DNA from: Hypholoma sublateritium FD-334 SS-4
Lineage: Eukaryota; Basidiomycota; Agaricomycetes; Agaricales; Strophariaceae
Direction of reading: 5' to 3'
DNA: 64,000 nt
Assembly: GCA_000827495.1 (NCBI GenBank)
Contig: KN817530.1
Location: 428,446-492,445, forward strand
In this document: positions 1 to 10,619 of the stretch, one piece after another
Numbering within the stretch: the stretch's first letter is position 1
Layout: the number at the start of each line of letters is the position of its first letter
Program-made: the position numbers and the translations under genes
The notes under the pieces: generated by a model
Told to the model about the DNA's origin: nothing
What the model saw: only the letters and a program-made list of their open reading frames with translations
Database searches by the model: none

Positions 1-1
1 T

Positions 2-847
2 CTGCGATCGCAAAAGGTCTGCTCACCATCGCTTCTCCGGCTTCACGCTGGTCACTCGTGGGGCAGCGATCCGCTTCAGATATCGATCCTTTTGAGCCAT
101 CTTATGCCCAAACTCGAGCTTTTGAAGTGGTTCCAGGAGAAGAACAGAACGGGCTTTATCGAGGCGCACGCAAAGACATGGCAATCTGTGTCGGACACCC
201 TTCCACATATCCAGACCTTACGCTCAACCGAGCGGTCCTTTGTCCGGGTAGTGATGCCTGAACTACCTCCGTCGCCGCCGGTCATTGAAACCTCCGAAAA
301 GGGCATCGATGCCACCGTTTCAATGGTGAGCGAAGGTACCATGGCTCAACCGCAGCTGGTCGATGCAGACGTCCAATTCTCCCCCGAGCTCGTAAGCGTC
401 GAAATCGACGCGACTGTCGGTTACTGCGAGGCTTCCATCGATGCCACACCAGCCATTGCAGAGATGGGCGTTGCAGCCATGCCAGAAAAAACATCGGCAT
501 CCGTCTCCGCCGTCGCTCCTTCCACTTCTACCTCGACCTCGACGGGCACGAGCGCGGGGACGGATTCCAACCTGCCTGTCCAGCCACCCCATATATCAAG
601 TATCAGCATGTTCCCTTCCATCCTAAATTTTCTCTCTTTCGCCTACCGATTTGTCACTCTCCCCATCTCGCTCACATCTCGCATTCTGCAAGCTGCTCTC
701 GCGCAATTCCAGCCTAAAAGCAAGGGCCGCGGTGACAGCAATGGCAACAGCGCTGCAAAATCTACTCCATTGACATCCGTCTCTATTCAGACTGGTACTG
801 AACCTTCGGAGTCGATACCGATGGACAACCTTCAAGTCCGTCAATGA
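2..847 (+). CDS. 3' end of an uncharacterised gene (left-truncated)
   Basis: The frame is open from base 2 to a TGA at 845-847, so the gene enters from the left of the window. The first methionine in frame (base 92) is probably internal. The visible part begins with a hydrophobic, leucine-rich stretch, passes through a basic segment (KNRTGFIEAHAKTW) and then becomes a Ser/Thr/Pro-rich disordered tail with Ser/Thr-Gly runs near 510-560. A short hydrophobic segment near 620-690 could be an amphipathic or membrane-associated helix, followed by a Lys/Gly/Ser-rich end. I recognise no domain and give no function. An intron acceptor inside the first 100 bases cannot be excluded, so the true exon start may lie slightly to the right. 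Confidence 0.5.
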   Translation: MRSQKVCSPSLLRLHAGHSWGSDPLQISILLSHLMPKLELLKWFQEKNRTGFIEAHAKTWQSVSDTLPHIQTLRSTERSFVRVVMPELPPSPPVIETSEKGIDATVSMVSEGTMAQPQLVDADVQFSPELVSVEIDATVGYCEASIDATPAIAEMGVAAMPEKTSASVSAVAPSTSTSTSTGTSAGTDSNLPVQPPHISSISMFPSILNFLSFAYRFVTLPISLTSRILQAALAQFQPKSKGRGDSNGNSAAKSTPLTSVSIQTGTEPSESIPMDNLQVRQ

Positions 848-1176
848 TTATTATGCTATTACAATATATTCGCTTACTTTACCTTTACCATGCCTATATG
901 TTCGTGAACTATCAGACACACACTCATGCAACTACATACGAATATGATGATACAAAATATGCAATACATTTTCTCTCTCACCAACCCCGTTCTAAGACGC
1001 AAGCTATTCTACAGCATCAGGCAAGTGAATCACTAGAAGCCCCTAACTTAAGTTTGGCAGAGGTCAATGTAGCCACGTGGGGAGATTTATTACAAACAAG
1101 GCGCAACACTTCGAGCGCGACGCGTCACCGCGATTGGACTCATAGACTGCATACCTCATCTACGCCCAGCTACATT
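848..1176. other. Intergenic, upstream of RPN5
   Basis: About 330 bases. The left part is AT-rich and suits the 3' end of the preceding gene. The right part, just before the RPN5 ATG, carries CACGTGG near 1073 and a GC-richer stretch, so it is the likely RPN5 promoter. No ORF is supported here. Confidence 0.4.
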
Positions 1177-2960
1177 ATGTCTGACAACAAGAAGCAGGAA
1201 AAAGATTTCACGAAGGAAGTTGACGATCTACTTCCGGAGGCGGAAGCTATCATCAAGGTGCATATAACCGAACTTTTCCGACAATTGGTGCTGAAGTATG
1301 CTCTATCAGTCCGGTAAACTCCAGGTTGGTCTGGACAAAATCTTCACTCTCGAAAAGCAAACGAGAAATGTGAGAATGTTTCCCAAAATTATGCTTTTGT
1401 TACTGACGCTCTTCATAGGCCGCCGATCTTTCTTCAACGACCCGACTGGTAAAAGCTGCCGTCCAGCATTGCTACGATACCAAAGACTACACTCTCATGA
1501 ACTCTACAATCACGGTCTTAAGCAAGAAGCATGGACAACTGAAAGCTGCTGTTCAAGCCATTGTTGAACTGTCCATGACATGGTTGTCCGATATCAAGGC
1601 AAAAGTTGGCCTCGAGCAATGGTTGGAACTTGTAGAGACGTTACGAGGGGTCACGGAGGGCAAGGTTTGTTAAATATCGTCTCATACTTTTGACCTCACC
1701 TATAAAATCATCTCTCCAGATATTTCTGGAAACGCCTCGAGCCCGAGTTACTCTTCTTCTCTCCCATTATCATGAACAACTATCAACTTCGAAGGATGCG
1801 AAGGACTCCAAAGCATCTCTAATAACTGCCTCAGAACTGCTATCCGATCTGCAAGTAGAGACATATTCGTCGATGCAACGCAGGGAAAAGACTGAATTTA
1901 TTCTGGAACAAATGCGCCTACTTATTGCAGTGGCACGCCAGAAAGATGCCGAGGCAGAGAAGAAAGACAGCAAAGATCTTGGTGGAGGAGAGGCCGAATG
2001 GATTAAGGCGCGTGTTGGGGGAAGGAAGATCAACGAAGAGTTCTTGAAAGAGAAGGATAACGAGGTAATGTCACTGGTAAATCAAGTCTGCGTTGGGGTG
2101 ATCTAATTTCTTCACTGTAGGATCTGAAACTAAGCTACTACGACCTCATGATTCAACACGCCCTCCATCATGACTCTTACCTAGATGTTGCTAAATACTA
2201 CTACAAGGTTTGGGAGACGCCATCAATCAAAGAGGACGTTAGTGACAAGGGCAAAACGGTAAGTCGTGTCGCATAAATTAGCCGCTAAGTCGTGTTCATG
2301 ACTTTTCAGGCTTTGGAACATATTGTTTACTACATTGTACTTGCACCTCACAACAATGAACAAGCCGATATGCTCCAGCATCTCTACGTAGATCCAGCAC
2401 TTGCTAAATTACAGCTACACCTGTGAGTAGTCTGACGATTTTGGCGTCTATAATACTGACATCTACCAGTGCTCTTGTGAAATGCTTCGTTACGACTGAA
2501 CTCATGCGATGGCCAGGTATCGAGGCTCTGTATGGAGGTTTCTTGCGAAAGACACCAGTCTTCAGCCAGGATAAACGATGGGAAGACCTACACACTCGAA
2601 TCGTTGAACATGTAAGTTTAGATATTAGTCCCCACGAAAAATGAAAATTCTCATATCGGTTGACAGAACATCCGTGTTGTTGCTCAATATTATACCCGCA
2701 TCACCCTGGCTCGCCTCACCTCGTTGCTTGATCTCACACCCAAGGAAACAGAACAGACCTTGGCAAGACTTGTTGTGTCAGGAACGATATGGGCCAAAAT
2801 TGACCGGCCTGCTGGTATTGTTAATTTCCGGAGCAAGAGGAACGCGGAAGATGTGATGAACGACTGGAGCTCAGATATGCAGAAATTGCTCGGCTTGGTC
2901 GAAAAAACTTGGATGGGAATGAATGCGGCTCAGGCAGCTCAGTCGCGCGTAAAATCCTGA
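1177..2960 (+). CDS. RPN5: 26S proteasome regulatory lid subunit RPN5 (PSMD12)
   Basis: RPN5 is a scaffold subunit of the 19S lid of the 26S proteasome. The chosen ATG at 1177 gives MSDNKKQEKDFTKEVDDLL. Joining exons across short introns (for example 1258-1309) gives GKLQVGLDKIFTLEKQTRN, then YDTKDYTLMNSTITVLSKKH, the LETPRARVTLLLSHYHE block, ISYYDLMIQHA-type TPR-like helices and the C-terminal PCI domain (RVVAQYYTRITLARLTSLLD, then a winged helix at LVVSGTIWAKIDRPAGIVNF). Stop is TGA at 2958-2960. The protein has near-normal family length, about 480 residues, and nothing is broken. Assignment rests on family resemblance throughout. RPN5 subunits also contact the COP9 signalosome in some fungi, which the sequence does not address. 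Confidence 0.95.
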
Positions 2961-3095
2961 GCACTTCTTCTGTATTGTACCTGCGTGTTAATCCTTTCGT
3001 AATGTAACAAATCACCATTGTGCCACTTGTAAACCATACCAACACAGCTTAAGAAGTGATTCAAGTAATTATAATAATGGTTAAAGCAAACACAG

Positions 3096-4072
3096 CTACT
3101 TCTTACGCTGATCTGCCCGAACACCTAGGTAATCTCCCAAGGGCTTTGTTTTCGGGGGTCCCTTCGCTTTCGGGGGTGCTGTTGCTGCCGGTCTTCGCAT
3201 TGGTGCTGGTGCTGGTGCTGGTGGTGGCGTTGATGGGCTTGCTACCTCCATAGTCGGCTCTGTCAAGGCAGGCATATAATTTGGTCGGGCACCCTCCTGC
3301 CACAGTCTAACATATTCTTCTCCTTTAGACCACTGGTTCTGACCGTGGTTCTTGTCGATGATCGCTTTCCACCTCTTCCGTGCCGCAAGAGCTCCCTCGT
3401 CCAGCTCGGCCTGCCTTTCCCATGTAGAGATACTCTTCTTGAAGTATTCATGGGCACTTTGGGCTTCAGTGGGGCCGAAGGTTGAGCCCAGCGCCTCGGC
3501 TTCCATCACAGCAAATGTCGTAGCTACATGGTGTTCTGAGCGCAGAGCGCGAAACTGTGTGACAGCTTGTGCATATGCGTCGCTCAGAGCTGTGTGGTGG
3601 TATTGGTACATGTTGAGCGCGAAATGGATGGCGCTGGGCGGAATGGCGTTCAGCACACCTCCGAACGGCAAGGACGCACAGGCACTTACTCTTCCGATGT
3701 AGGATTTCGCCCGCGTTGGCTTAACCGCGTCCACTGCAGTCCGGCTATAGGGTTCGCGTCTTGTATATGGTCGGTTTCCACTAATGTGCGCGGCCGGAAT
3801 GTCTCAAATGGGTGGTCGACAAAGAATTGTCGGCGAATGTCATCCTCGAGGTAGTATATAGGCAAGGGGCGTGTGGAGGGCTCGCGCAGTTTCTTCAGTT
3901 TACTGTCCGCTTTTAGGTCGTATGCTGTCCGTGAAGGAGGTTCTTTGACTGGAAGTGTGAGGGGAGGATGGTCGAGAACAGGTTGTAACCACGCGGGCTC
4001 GGTTATCGCATAACCGCTACGAAGGAGTCTGGATACTCTCTGGTGCACTTGGGTGGCGATTTTGCGCACCAT
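3096..4072 (-). CDS. RSM25: Mitochondrial small ribosomal subunit protein mS23 (Rsm25-like)
   Basis: A mitoribosomal protein of the small subunit, working in mitochondrial translation. The ATG at 4072 starts MVRKIATQVHQRVSRLLRSG and is followed by EPAWLQPVLDHPPLTLP, the N-terminal signature of the Rsm25/mS23 family. One 56-base intron (3634-3689, GTAAGT..CAG) joins GRNPTSED to AIHFALNMYQYHHTALSDAY. That gives 306 residues ending in a Pro/Ala/Lys-rich tail. A longer frame upstream of 4072 is open but is unlike the family. The gene follows the AMP-ligase gene on the same strand with about 380 bases between them, and is tail to tail with RPN5. No separate presequence is obvious, though the basic N-terminus can serve for import, as in the family. 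Confidence 0.9.
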
Positions 4073-4448
4073 TTTGTTGGACCGGCGTCGAGCTTTAGCA
4101 GTTCCGAAGTCACGGTAGCCGTCTCGTCGCGTCAGAAATTTCGAGTACCCTTGCGTACCAAGCAACAACAAACAATTGTCCTCTATTTCCTTAGTTCCTA
4201 CCACGTAAGTACCGACATTCCATTTCCCTCAGCCTGACCAATGTTACTAACTCTATCAAAACAGAACGATGTAAAAAATCTTCTACTAGGTACATTAATT
4301 GAATATAATTCAAGAGTTAGAAGCGCTGGATACAGCCACGACGTCATTATTAGAGTTAATCCGTTGCACCATATGCAACACCGGACCTCGCGGCTGTAAA
4401 GCTGATTCAGTCCTTGAGAGTGGGCCAGCCGGAGGTGTGCACAATAAA
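4073..4448. other. Intergenic between the AMP-ligase and mS23 genes
   Basis: About 376 bases. It should hold the 3' flank of the ligase gene and the promoter of mS23 on the minus strand. The frame upstream of mS23 is open without stops for 132 bases. I see no RNA gene or repeat. Confidence 0.35.
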
Positions 4449-7253
4449 TTATAACTTGGCCAATTTGATCGGCATAGTTTGCCTGAAATCGCTTCGTTTC
4501 ATAGTGTTTGCCTTATCGCGCAAAATACGTCGCAGCTAAAAGGAACGGAAGGGTGAGGTGAGGACTATTGCACACACACACATACACGGCAACGCAAAAG
4601 CTTACAATTTTCCCAGATGGATTCTTCGGAACTGCGTCGATAAATTCAACGCCTCCCATCAGCCACTTGTAGTGTATTTTGGCATCAGATACGTGCTGAT
4701 AGAATGAAATGTTGTCAGTGCCGAGTGCTAGATATGCTCAAGAACATGCTCTACTTTCGCTATCGCCTGTTTAACATCGTTCTCGGTGGTATCGCCGCGC
4801 TTTATGAGCGATAATACTTCTAAGGTCGGCACAACAAATGCCAGAGGTAATTCGCCGCTGTATTCATCGGGAACTCCTACGACACATACATCGCTTACGC
4901 TTGGATGTAATAGCAGATGCGCTTCTATTTCTGCAGGAGCTACTTGGAAACCGCGTACTTTCATAATTTCCTGTGTGTTCAAAGCGTGAGCAGAGGGGCG
5001 CAAATATATAAAATATTTGACATCACCTTTATTCGATCGAGGATGAATACTTCAAGGTTTTTGATTACGACTTCATCTCCAGTCCGCACCCATCCATCAA
5101 CAAACGTTTCTGCAGTTCTGTAGTTCGCAATTTAACTTATGAGTATCGGTGCAGTAAGAGACTTGACCAACGCTGCAGGATTTTTGAAGTAACCCATCGC
5201 CATTGAAGGACCTGTTACAACGAGTTCGCCGCGTTCTCCCTCAGTTGCTAGGCTTCCATCCGGTTTAACAACTCTGGCGACAATCCCTGGAATTAATTCG
5301 CCGGCGCTTCCGACGGTGCCCATTCTAACGCCAGCTTTAAGAGAGGAAACGGTGGTAGAGGTTTCCGTGAGGCCTGTCAGGTATGAGCACGCACCATTAG
5401 GATATACTTTTCGGGAGGACCTACCATAGCCTTGTCCGATGGATGCATTGGGAAATAATATAGCCATCTGCGCCATTAAGTCACCACCCAAAGGTGCTGC
5501 ACCAGACATGCAAAATTTGACATGGTGGAATTTGCGTCCCTTGACGGCGGGATGCTATACAAAGCCAGTAAATGAATAAACCAGTTTGATGTGTGTGATG
5601 CTGTGTGATGCATTCTGATTACCTTTGCCAGAAGCACACACATAGGGGGTACTATACTGAGGTTCAAACAATCGTAAGCGGGTTGAAACAATGGTGTTCA
5701 AGTGACGTACTATAGGTGGGTGACCTGGTGGCTAATTAGACTTTCCAGGAAGTCTGCGAAGTTGAACTTGGGGACGACTAATATAGAGGCCTAGTGTCAA
5801 TACGATCAGCATGAAAGACTCCATATAAGCGACCCTGTCTAGCACGAACACCGGCATATAGGACGTAATGCATCTGAAAGGACCGGTCAGTACGGAGTAG
5901 AAACTCAAAACCATATGTCCACATACAACGACGACCAATCCGTATATATCTGGGTTGAGAAAATAAGCAAATTTGAGAATAGGTAGCGATAAAGCATGTA
6001 GGCAGCTTACGAAAAAAAGGCAGAACTGTGAAAAGCAAGTAAGCATTGTTAGAATATCTGTTAGACTATCCCGTATCACGTACCTCCTAGAACGACATCC
6101 CCAGGAACCATTGTCCTATTGGAGCGGTCTGGGTCGCCTAACCGGTAGTGCGCAGCCATTTGGATGACATTCGCTATTACTGAGTAATGGGATATCGCGA
6201 CTGCCTGCCAGCGGGTAAACGGATCATCAATCAATTCGAGTATTCGAGTATTCAGGGCGAGGTTTCAGACCTTGGGTTTTCCTTTAGATTGCAGAGGGCC
6301 CGTTCGTTTTAGTCAAGAATACAAGCGTGGGTGGGCTCAGTTACCTGTTGTGCCGCTTGAAAAGGAAAGGAAAGCTATAGTCTTCCGAGCTTCGCCTGGC
6401 TTAAAGCGCACTGCTCCATAGTTCTCACCTTTACTCCAACCAAACGAAATAGCGTCTTCAAGGGCCGGAATCGAAGGCAAATTTCCTGGTACAACGATTT
6501 TGTCGATAAGAAGCAGGAAATTATCGGATAGTCCACACGTATCGGACGCCTTCTTTGCCGCACTGAGGCAACCTGAGTGAACAACGATGAATTTGGCCCC
6601 GGATACCGAAAGTTGATGTTGCAACTCTTCCGCGTTATAGTTAGGATTTGCTGGTCTAGCGTACATCATACGGATACTATCAGGATTGTTAGAAATGCCC
6701 ATGATTTGTCGAACACTGACGTCACTATCCCTCCCAGGATTTGTACAGCCCAGATTACAGTGGCATAATCTTTGGTTCCCGTGTGAGTGTGAGAGATGGC
6801 TCATGTGCACTGAGAGAAACGGAGCTTACCTGTACTGTTTGGGCTGAAGAGACATACTGCCAAAGAAACATGAGACATTTTGTGCGACCATCAAGTTTCA
6901 CTAGGACACCTTACCCACATCGCCAGGTCCTATTTCCGAAGGTCAGAATGGCACTAAATGCAAAATATCCTGAACACGGACCTATATTCCACTTGATACT
7001 CAGCGCGTTTGCGAGTCCATAGGCGCGATAGTGAGCCTGTGAGGTGGCATTCGTGAAAAGGTTCTCGTACGAATTCAAAGACAGTGCAAACCTGTTCGTA
7101 AGTGGTGACGATTCCCGACCCATCTTCAATGAAGAGAGGCGTATTTCTTGGTCTAGTAGGCCGCCCAGGGTACTCAGAGCGAAATATAAACTGGGGGATC
7201 GAGAGGTCGTCAGGGATATGGGGAAGGGGCACGGCAGAGCGAAATTCAGTCAT
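4449..7253 (-). CDS. Peroxisomal AMP-forming acyl-CoA ligase, 4-coumarate-CoA ligase-like
   Basis: Activates a carboxylic acid to an acyl-CoA through an acyl-adenylate. After removing many short introns the order is: N-terminus [33 protein letters not shown]; the AMP-binding loop [14 protein letters not shown] (split by an intron near 6340); [30 protein letters not shown] (split by an intron at 5397-5433 or so); GWVRTGDE; the hinge [18 protein letters not shown]; and [18 protein letters not shown]. The catalytic lysine of the C-terminal PSGK motif is present. The last exon, near 4449-4535, ends in IKLAKL, a PTS1 peroxisomal signal. Apparent stops fall in introns, for example GTAGAG..CAG near 4705-4755, so the gene looks intact. 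The substrate is unknown; phenylpropanoid, medium-chain or long-chain acids are all possible. It is divergent from MED7. Confidence 0.88.
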
Positions 7254-7489
7254 GGCAAGTGAGGAACTCACAAGGGTCGCGAGAGGTTTGACCTGCGGTC
7301 TTATATACAACAGCTGAATAGCTAGGGTCCCATCAAATCGGAGGGCGGATCTTCTGAATGGAGGGTAGGGGCACGGGGATTAAAATATTAACGTTTGGTC
7401 CGAGACGCGATGACCCATGTGTATAAATATAAATTATTTCGCGTATTTCCCACAATCTCACTACGGCCCGTTAAACGTTTCACAACATC
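7254..7489. promoter_or_regulatory. Divergent promoter between the AMP-ligase and MED7 genes
   Basis: 236 bases separate two start codons pointing away from each other, so both promoters must overlap here. The MED7-proximal half has TATA-like AT tracts (TATAAATATAAATTATT near 7420-7436). These are candidates only. Confidence 0.45.
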
Positions 7490-8597
7490 ATGGACGAAGA
7501 CACCGAGCTCAGAAATCCATTTCCCTCCCCTCCTTCGCATTACACTAAATATACGACCCACAATCTCAACCTACTTTCCTTGCTGAGAGAAAGAGAGCCC
7601 GAAAAGTCCAATCCTAATCAGTATGACGTATTGAAAGATCAACAGGATGTTCCGGACTGGCCCCTGGTGCAACTGGAGAAACCACGAGTAGATTGGATAC
7701 TGGAGGAACCCGACGCGTATTACGAAGTCTTTGGAGACAGGTGGTTTGTGCGTGAGACGCGAATATTCCTTCCGAGCTGAGCTCATGCATTGTTTCGAAT
7801 AGGTCAAGGAGAAGATCCCTTCGTTAGCCGAGCTAGGAGGAAACCAGCTTTATCCAGCAGACCCTTCAATAGGTAGATAAACACCCCCTTCTACTGGATT
7901 CACCAATTCACTCCCAGCTCTGAACTCGCAGACCGTCGACCAGCTTTGCTTTCTGTCTTGCGTTCGCTCTTGGTCACGTATTCTTCCTTGACAGGATCTC
8001 TCCTTGCCCCACCCCCCACTGTTCTCGATGCACCACCGGAATGGCGACGGCATGTCGAATGGATCACAGTGCTGAGCCAGAATCTGATGGCCGCCGCTAA
8101 TGACCTGCGGCCTGTCCAGGTACGTGTCGTAACTTGCAAAATTCAAGCGGCAGTTTTTCAGTGATTGCAAGGCTCGAGGAAATCTTGAGTCAATGATGAG
8201 GCGACAATTAGAGATTCGACGTGAAGAAACAAGGAATATCCACGAGTACGTCAAAATAAATATCCAGTAATTATTGCTAATGGTATTTGAAGAAAATGTG
8301 ATGCATTGAGCACGAGGCTCGCAGAATTACGCTCTTCCGTCCAGATATCCCTCAAAGGAAGCAAATCTGTAAGCAGAAAGTTTCGCCCCAATCATATTTT
8401 CTGCACTGACCAATACCACCAAAGGACGTGGACTTGGCTCACCACATAAATTTTGGCAATGACGCGCACAAGGTTCGCTACATACTCGTAGCTATCCTGG
8501 CAAAAAATCCTCCTGATTTTTTCTACAGCCGATCGGCGAAATGTCTGCCAATGGTGTCACACATGGGGATGTACTTGAATGGGCTGAGCAAGTATAA
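7490..8597 (+). CDS. MED7: Mediator complex subunit 7
   Basis: MED7 is a middle-module subunit of Mediator, bridging activators and RNA polymerase II. The ATG at 7490 opens MDEDTELRNPFPSPPSHY, with the family's Pro-rich start, followed by DRWFVKEKIPSLAELGGNQLYP, the diagnostic block. Helical segments follow (LLSVLRSLLVTYSSLTGSLL; EWITVLSQNLMAAANDLRPVQARGNLESMM), then the coiled coil RRQLEIRREETRNIHEKCDA. The C-terminus is best read with an intron ending at CTACAG (8527), giving PIGEMSANGVTHGDVLEWAEQV and a TAA at 8595-8597. A competing reading runs to 8610 but lacks this typical end. The short exon before it (GACGTGGAC.., near 8425) is less sure. Confidence 0.88.
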
Positions 8598-9074
8598 AAA
8601 CAATATGTAACTTATGCTCACTTCTCGAGTCCTTAGACTCGGACTCGCCGACAGCTGGCAGCCGCGCACTGTTGTTGCCGGCTGATATTTCCTCTGTATT
8701 ATACTATAAATATGTACTTATGTAGTACACACAAAGTACACGTAGATTTATCGAATCATAGTCTGCGTCAGACTTACATTACTTACTATGCCAATATTGT
8801 TGGTTAATCGCCAACTAAGTAATCGCAATTAATATCTGGCGCAGGCGGTAGCACAAATATAATCGGATTTCCTAATTTAGAAGCTCTTGTTTGGCAATTT
8901 GGTTCATACTTGTCCGTTTGACCTTGACTTTGACCACACCACAATTTTTCTTGTCCGTCGCGTTCTTTTCGTGTATATACAACCCATACGTCCTGCTTTG
9001 AAAAAAACTTCCTTCCGAAAAGCGTAACACCGCGCGCATATAATCAGCGACCACTCTTTGCGAGTAGATTCAAC
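8598..9074. other. Intergenic, upstream of the BCL7-like gene
   Basis: About 480 bases, AT-rich, with several short A/T tracts near 8690-8760. It holds the MED7 3' flank and the likely promoter of the next gene. No coding frame is supported. Confidence 0.35.
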
Positions 9075-9764
9075 ATGGCTACCAGGCGCAGAATTGGAGT
9101 TAGTGCTGCAACGACCGAAGCTGCAAGGCGCCAACTCATGCAACCCGTACCATGCTGGGAGAAGGTTTGGGTTACACCAAATATCACAGCATCTGGTTCC
9201 TCGACTCTCAAAGTTTATAAATGGATTAAAACCGAGAAGTTACAGGTCTGCACATGCGAAATGCTTGTCTACGCGTCTATACTAACACCATGACAGCAAT
9301 TCAGTGACGATGAAGGCGAAGTGGACGAGCCTTTAGTCCCACTACCCGATGAACCTGAAGCGGTTGACGGGGACGAAGACGAACAAGACGAAGCAAGAAA
9401 CGACGCCGTTGAGGTGCCACAAGTTAAAGACCTACCAGACATGGAGACTCAGGACGACCCTCCATCCAAAGTACCATCGCCGAAGCCTCAACTGATGATG
9501 TTGGAAACTTCAAACGACGACGACAATCGGAGCACTACTGAGGTTCTTGACGCGTCGCTTAAACCTCTGGAGGGCGGTCTGGGTGTTGTAGACGACGACG
9601 GGAAGGAAGGCATTCCCGAAGATCTCGAATTGGATATATCGGCATTGGGTCCTGATGGCCTCCAACTGGAAAGCGCGCACGATCTCTCCCAGCTTGATGG
9701 TCCAGATGGACTAATTGGGGGGCCGCTGATGGACGAGAGTGCAGACCCATTCGTTGACATATGA
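9075..9764 (+). CDS. BCL7-like protein with acidic tail, possible chromatin-remodeller subunit
   Basis: Two exons, with an intron near 9246-9299 (GTCTGC..CAG). The first gives MATRRRIGVSAATTEAARRQ and then PCWEKVWVTPNITASGSS joined to TLKVYKWIKTEKLQQFSDDE. The pattern W-E-K-x-W-V, a short loop, then L-x-x-Y-K-W-hydrophobic is the core of the BCL7 N-terminal domain, known in animals from the BAF (SWI/SNF) subunits BCL7A/B/C. The rest, about 150 residues, is acidic and disordered (VDGDEDEQDE; DDDGKEGIPEDLELDISALG; LDGPDGLIGG). Length, about 210 residues, matches the animal family. Membership of SWI/SNF or another complex here is inference. Confidence 0.72.
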
Positions 9765-10619
9765 TGATTCCTACTGTGAGCTTAGATCAATGTATTCCAG
9801 ACGTTGTAACTGAGATTATGATCGTGAAGGAAAACATATTGCTGGAGTCCGATTCATCTCCTCGCTACTTTGTTAACATCAAACCGAGAACAAACTATGC
9901 CCTTCCTTTATGTCATGCATGAGTTTCCTATCATACCCAGATGGTGCTCGTATTGGCCACTTACCCGAATCATCTCTTTCCTCGAGCAACTTACTTCTTT
10001 GGGGCATCTTGCTTGCACTCACAGCTCTCAGTTCCGCAGCCCTCTGACTTTACGGCACACTGTTCAGGCTAGAACGATGAAGTTAGTGCTCTGAAATATC
10101 TATCGAAGAAGATAACCTTGTGGCTGACCATAATAGCAAGTATTGGGTGGTGGATTCGACAAGGATTCGAGTGAGATTGTGGGTGCTCTGAGTCAACCGT
10201 TATCGAATCGTTATCACCAAGAACATCAATAACCGTAACGTGATTTTTTCCCAACCCAGCCAAAACTTTGCTTCCCTTTGCTTCCAGAATCCAGTCGCCA
10301 GTAAGAGCCTTGTCGCCTTTGCATGACTACGACTGAACATGCATGATACGTCCTGCACCGAATCTACCTCAATCAGATTCCGCATTTTGAAAGCGCAGCT
10401 AGCGCAGCAAGTTGAAGAATATTCCTCTGGAAGGATGTCAATGATGTTGTTCGTCGTGGGAATCGGACCCTAATACATAAAGCTCGAACCATCGCTTGAC
10501 TGGCGCTTAAGCGCTTGACTTCGAACCAGCACTTGTGAGAACCATCCATCGGCCTTTCCAAAGACTGAGGGTTGTTCTTCCGAGTTCTAACATCCTAGTA
10601 CAGTGGTTGCAACATAACA
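9765..10619. other. Intergenic with no supported gene
   Basis: About 855 bases. Short ORFs exist on both strands but none is conserved-looking. There is a 12-base perfect palindrome GCGCTTAAGCGC near 10503-10514, and B-box-like fragments near 10480-10530 that do not fold into a tRNA. It probably holds the 3' flank of the BCL7-like gene and the promoter of the Lnt-like gene. Confidence 0.3.

Noticed and set aside
3056..3253. Plus-strand 65-codon ORF with LVLVLVV hydrophobic run
   Set aside because: It is the antisense of the Pro/Ala-rich mS23 tail.
4449..7253. 4CL-like gene as a pseudogene, because ORFs are short and contain stops
   Set aside because: Every stop falls in an intron with proper ends. 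All catalytic motifs and the PTS1 end are intact once spliced.
10440..10560. Possible tRNA: GGTTCGAAGTC-like and GGGTCCGATTCCC on the minus strand
   Set aside because: No acceptor stem pairs with a partner at the right distance, and the T-arm stem has mismatches. The palindrome GCGCTTAAGCGC explains part of the signal.
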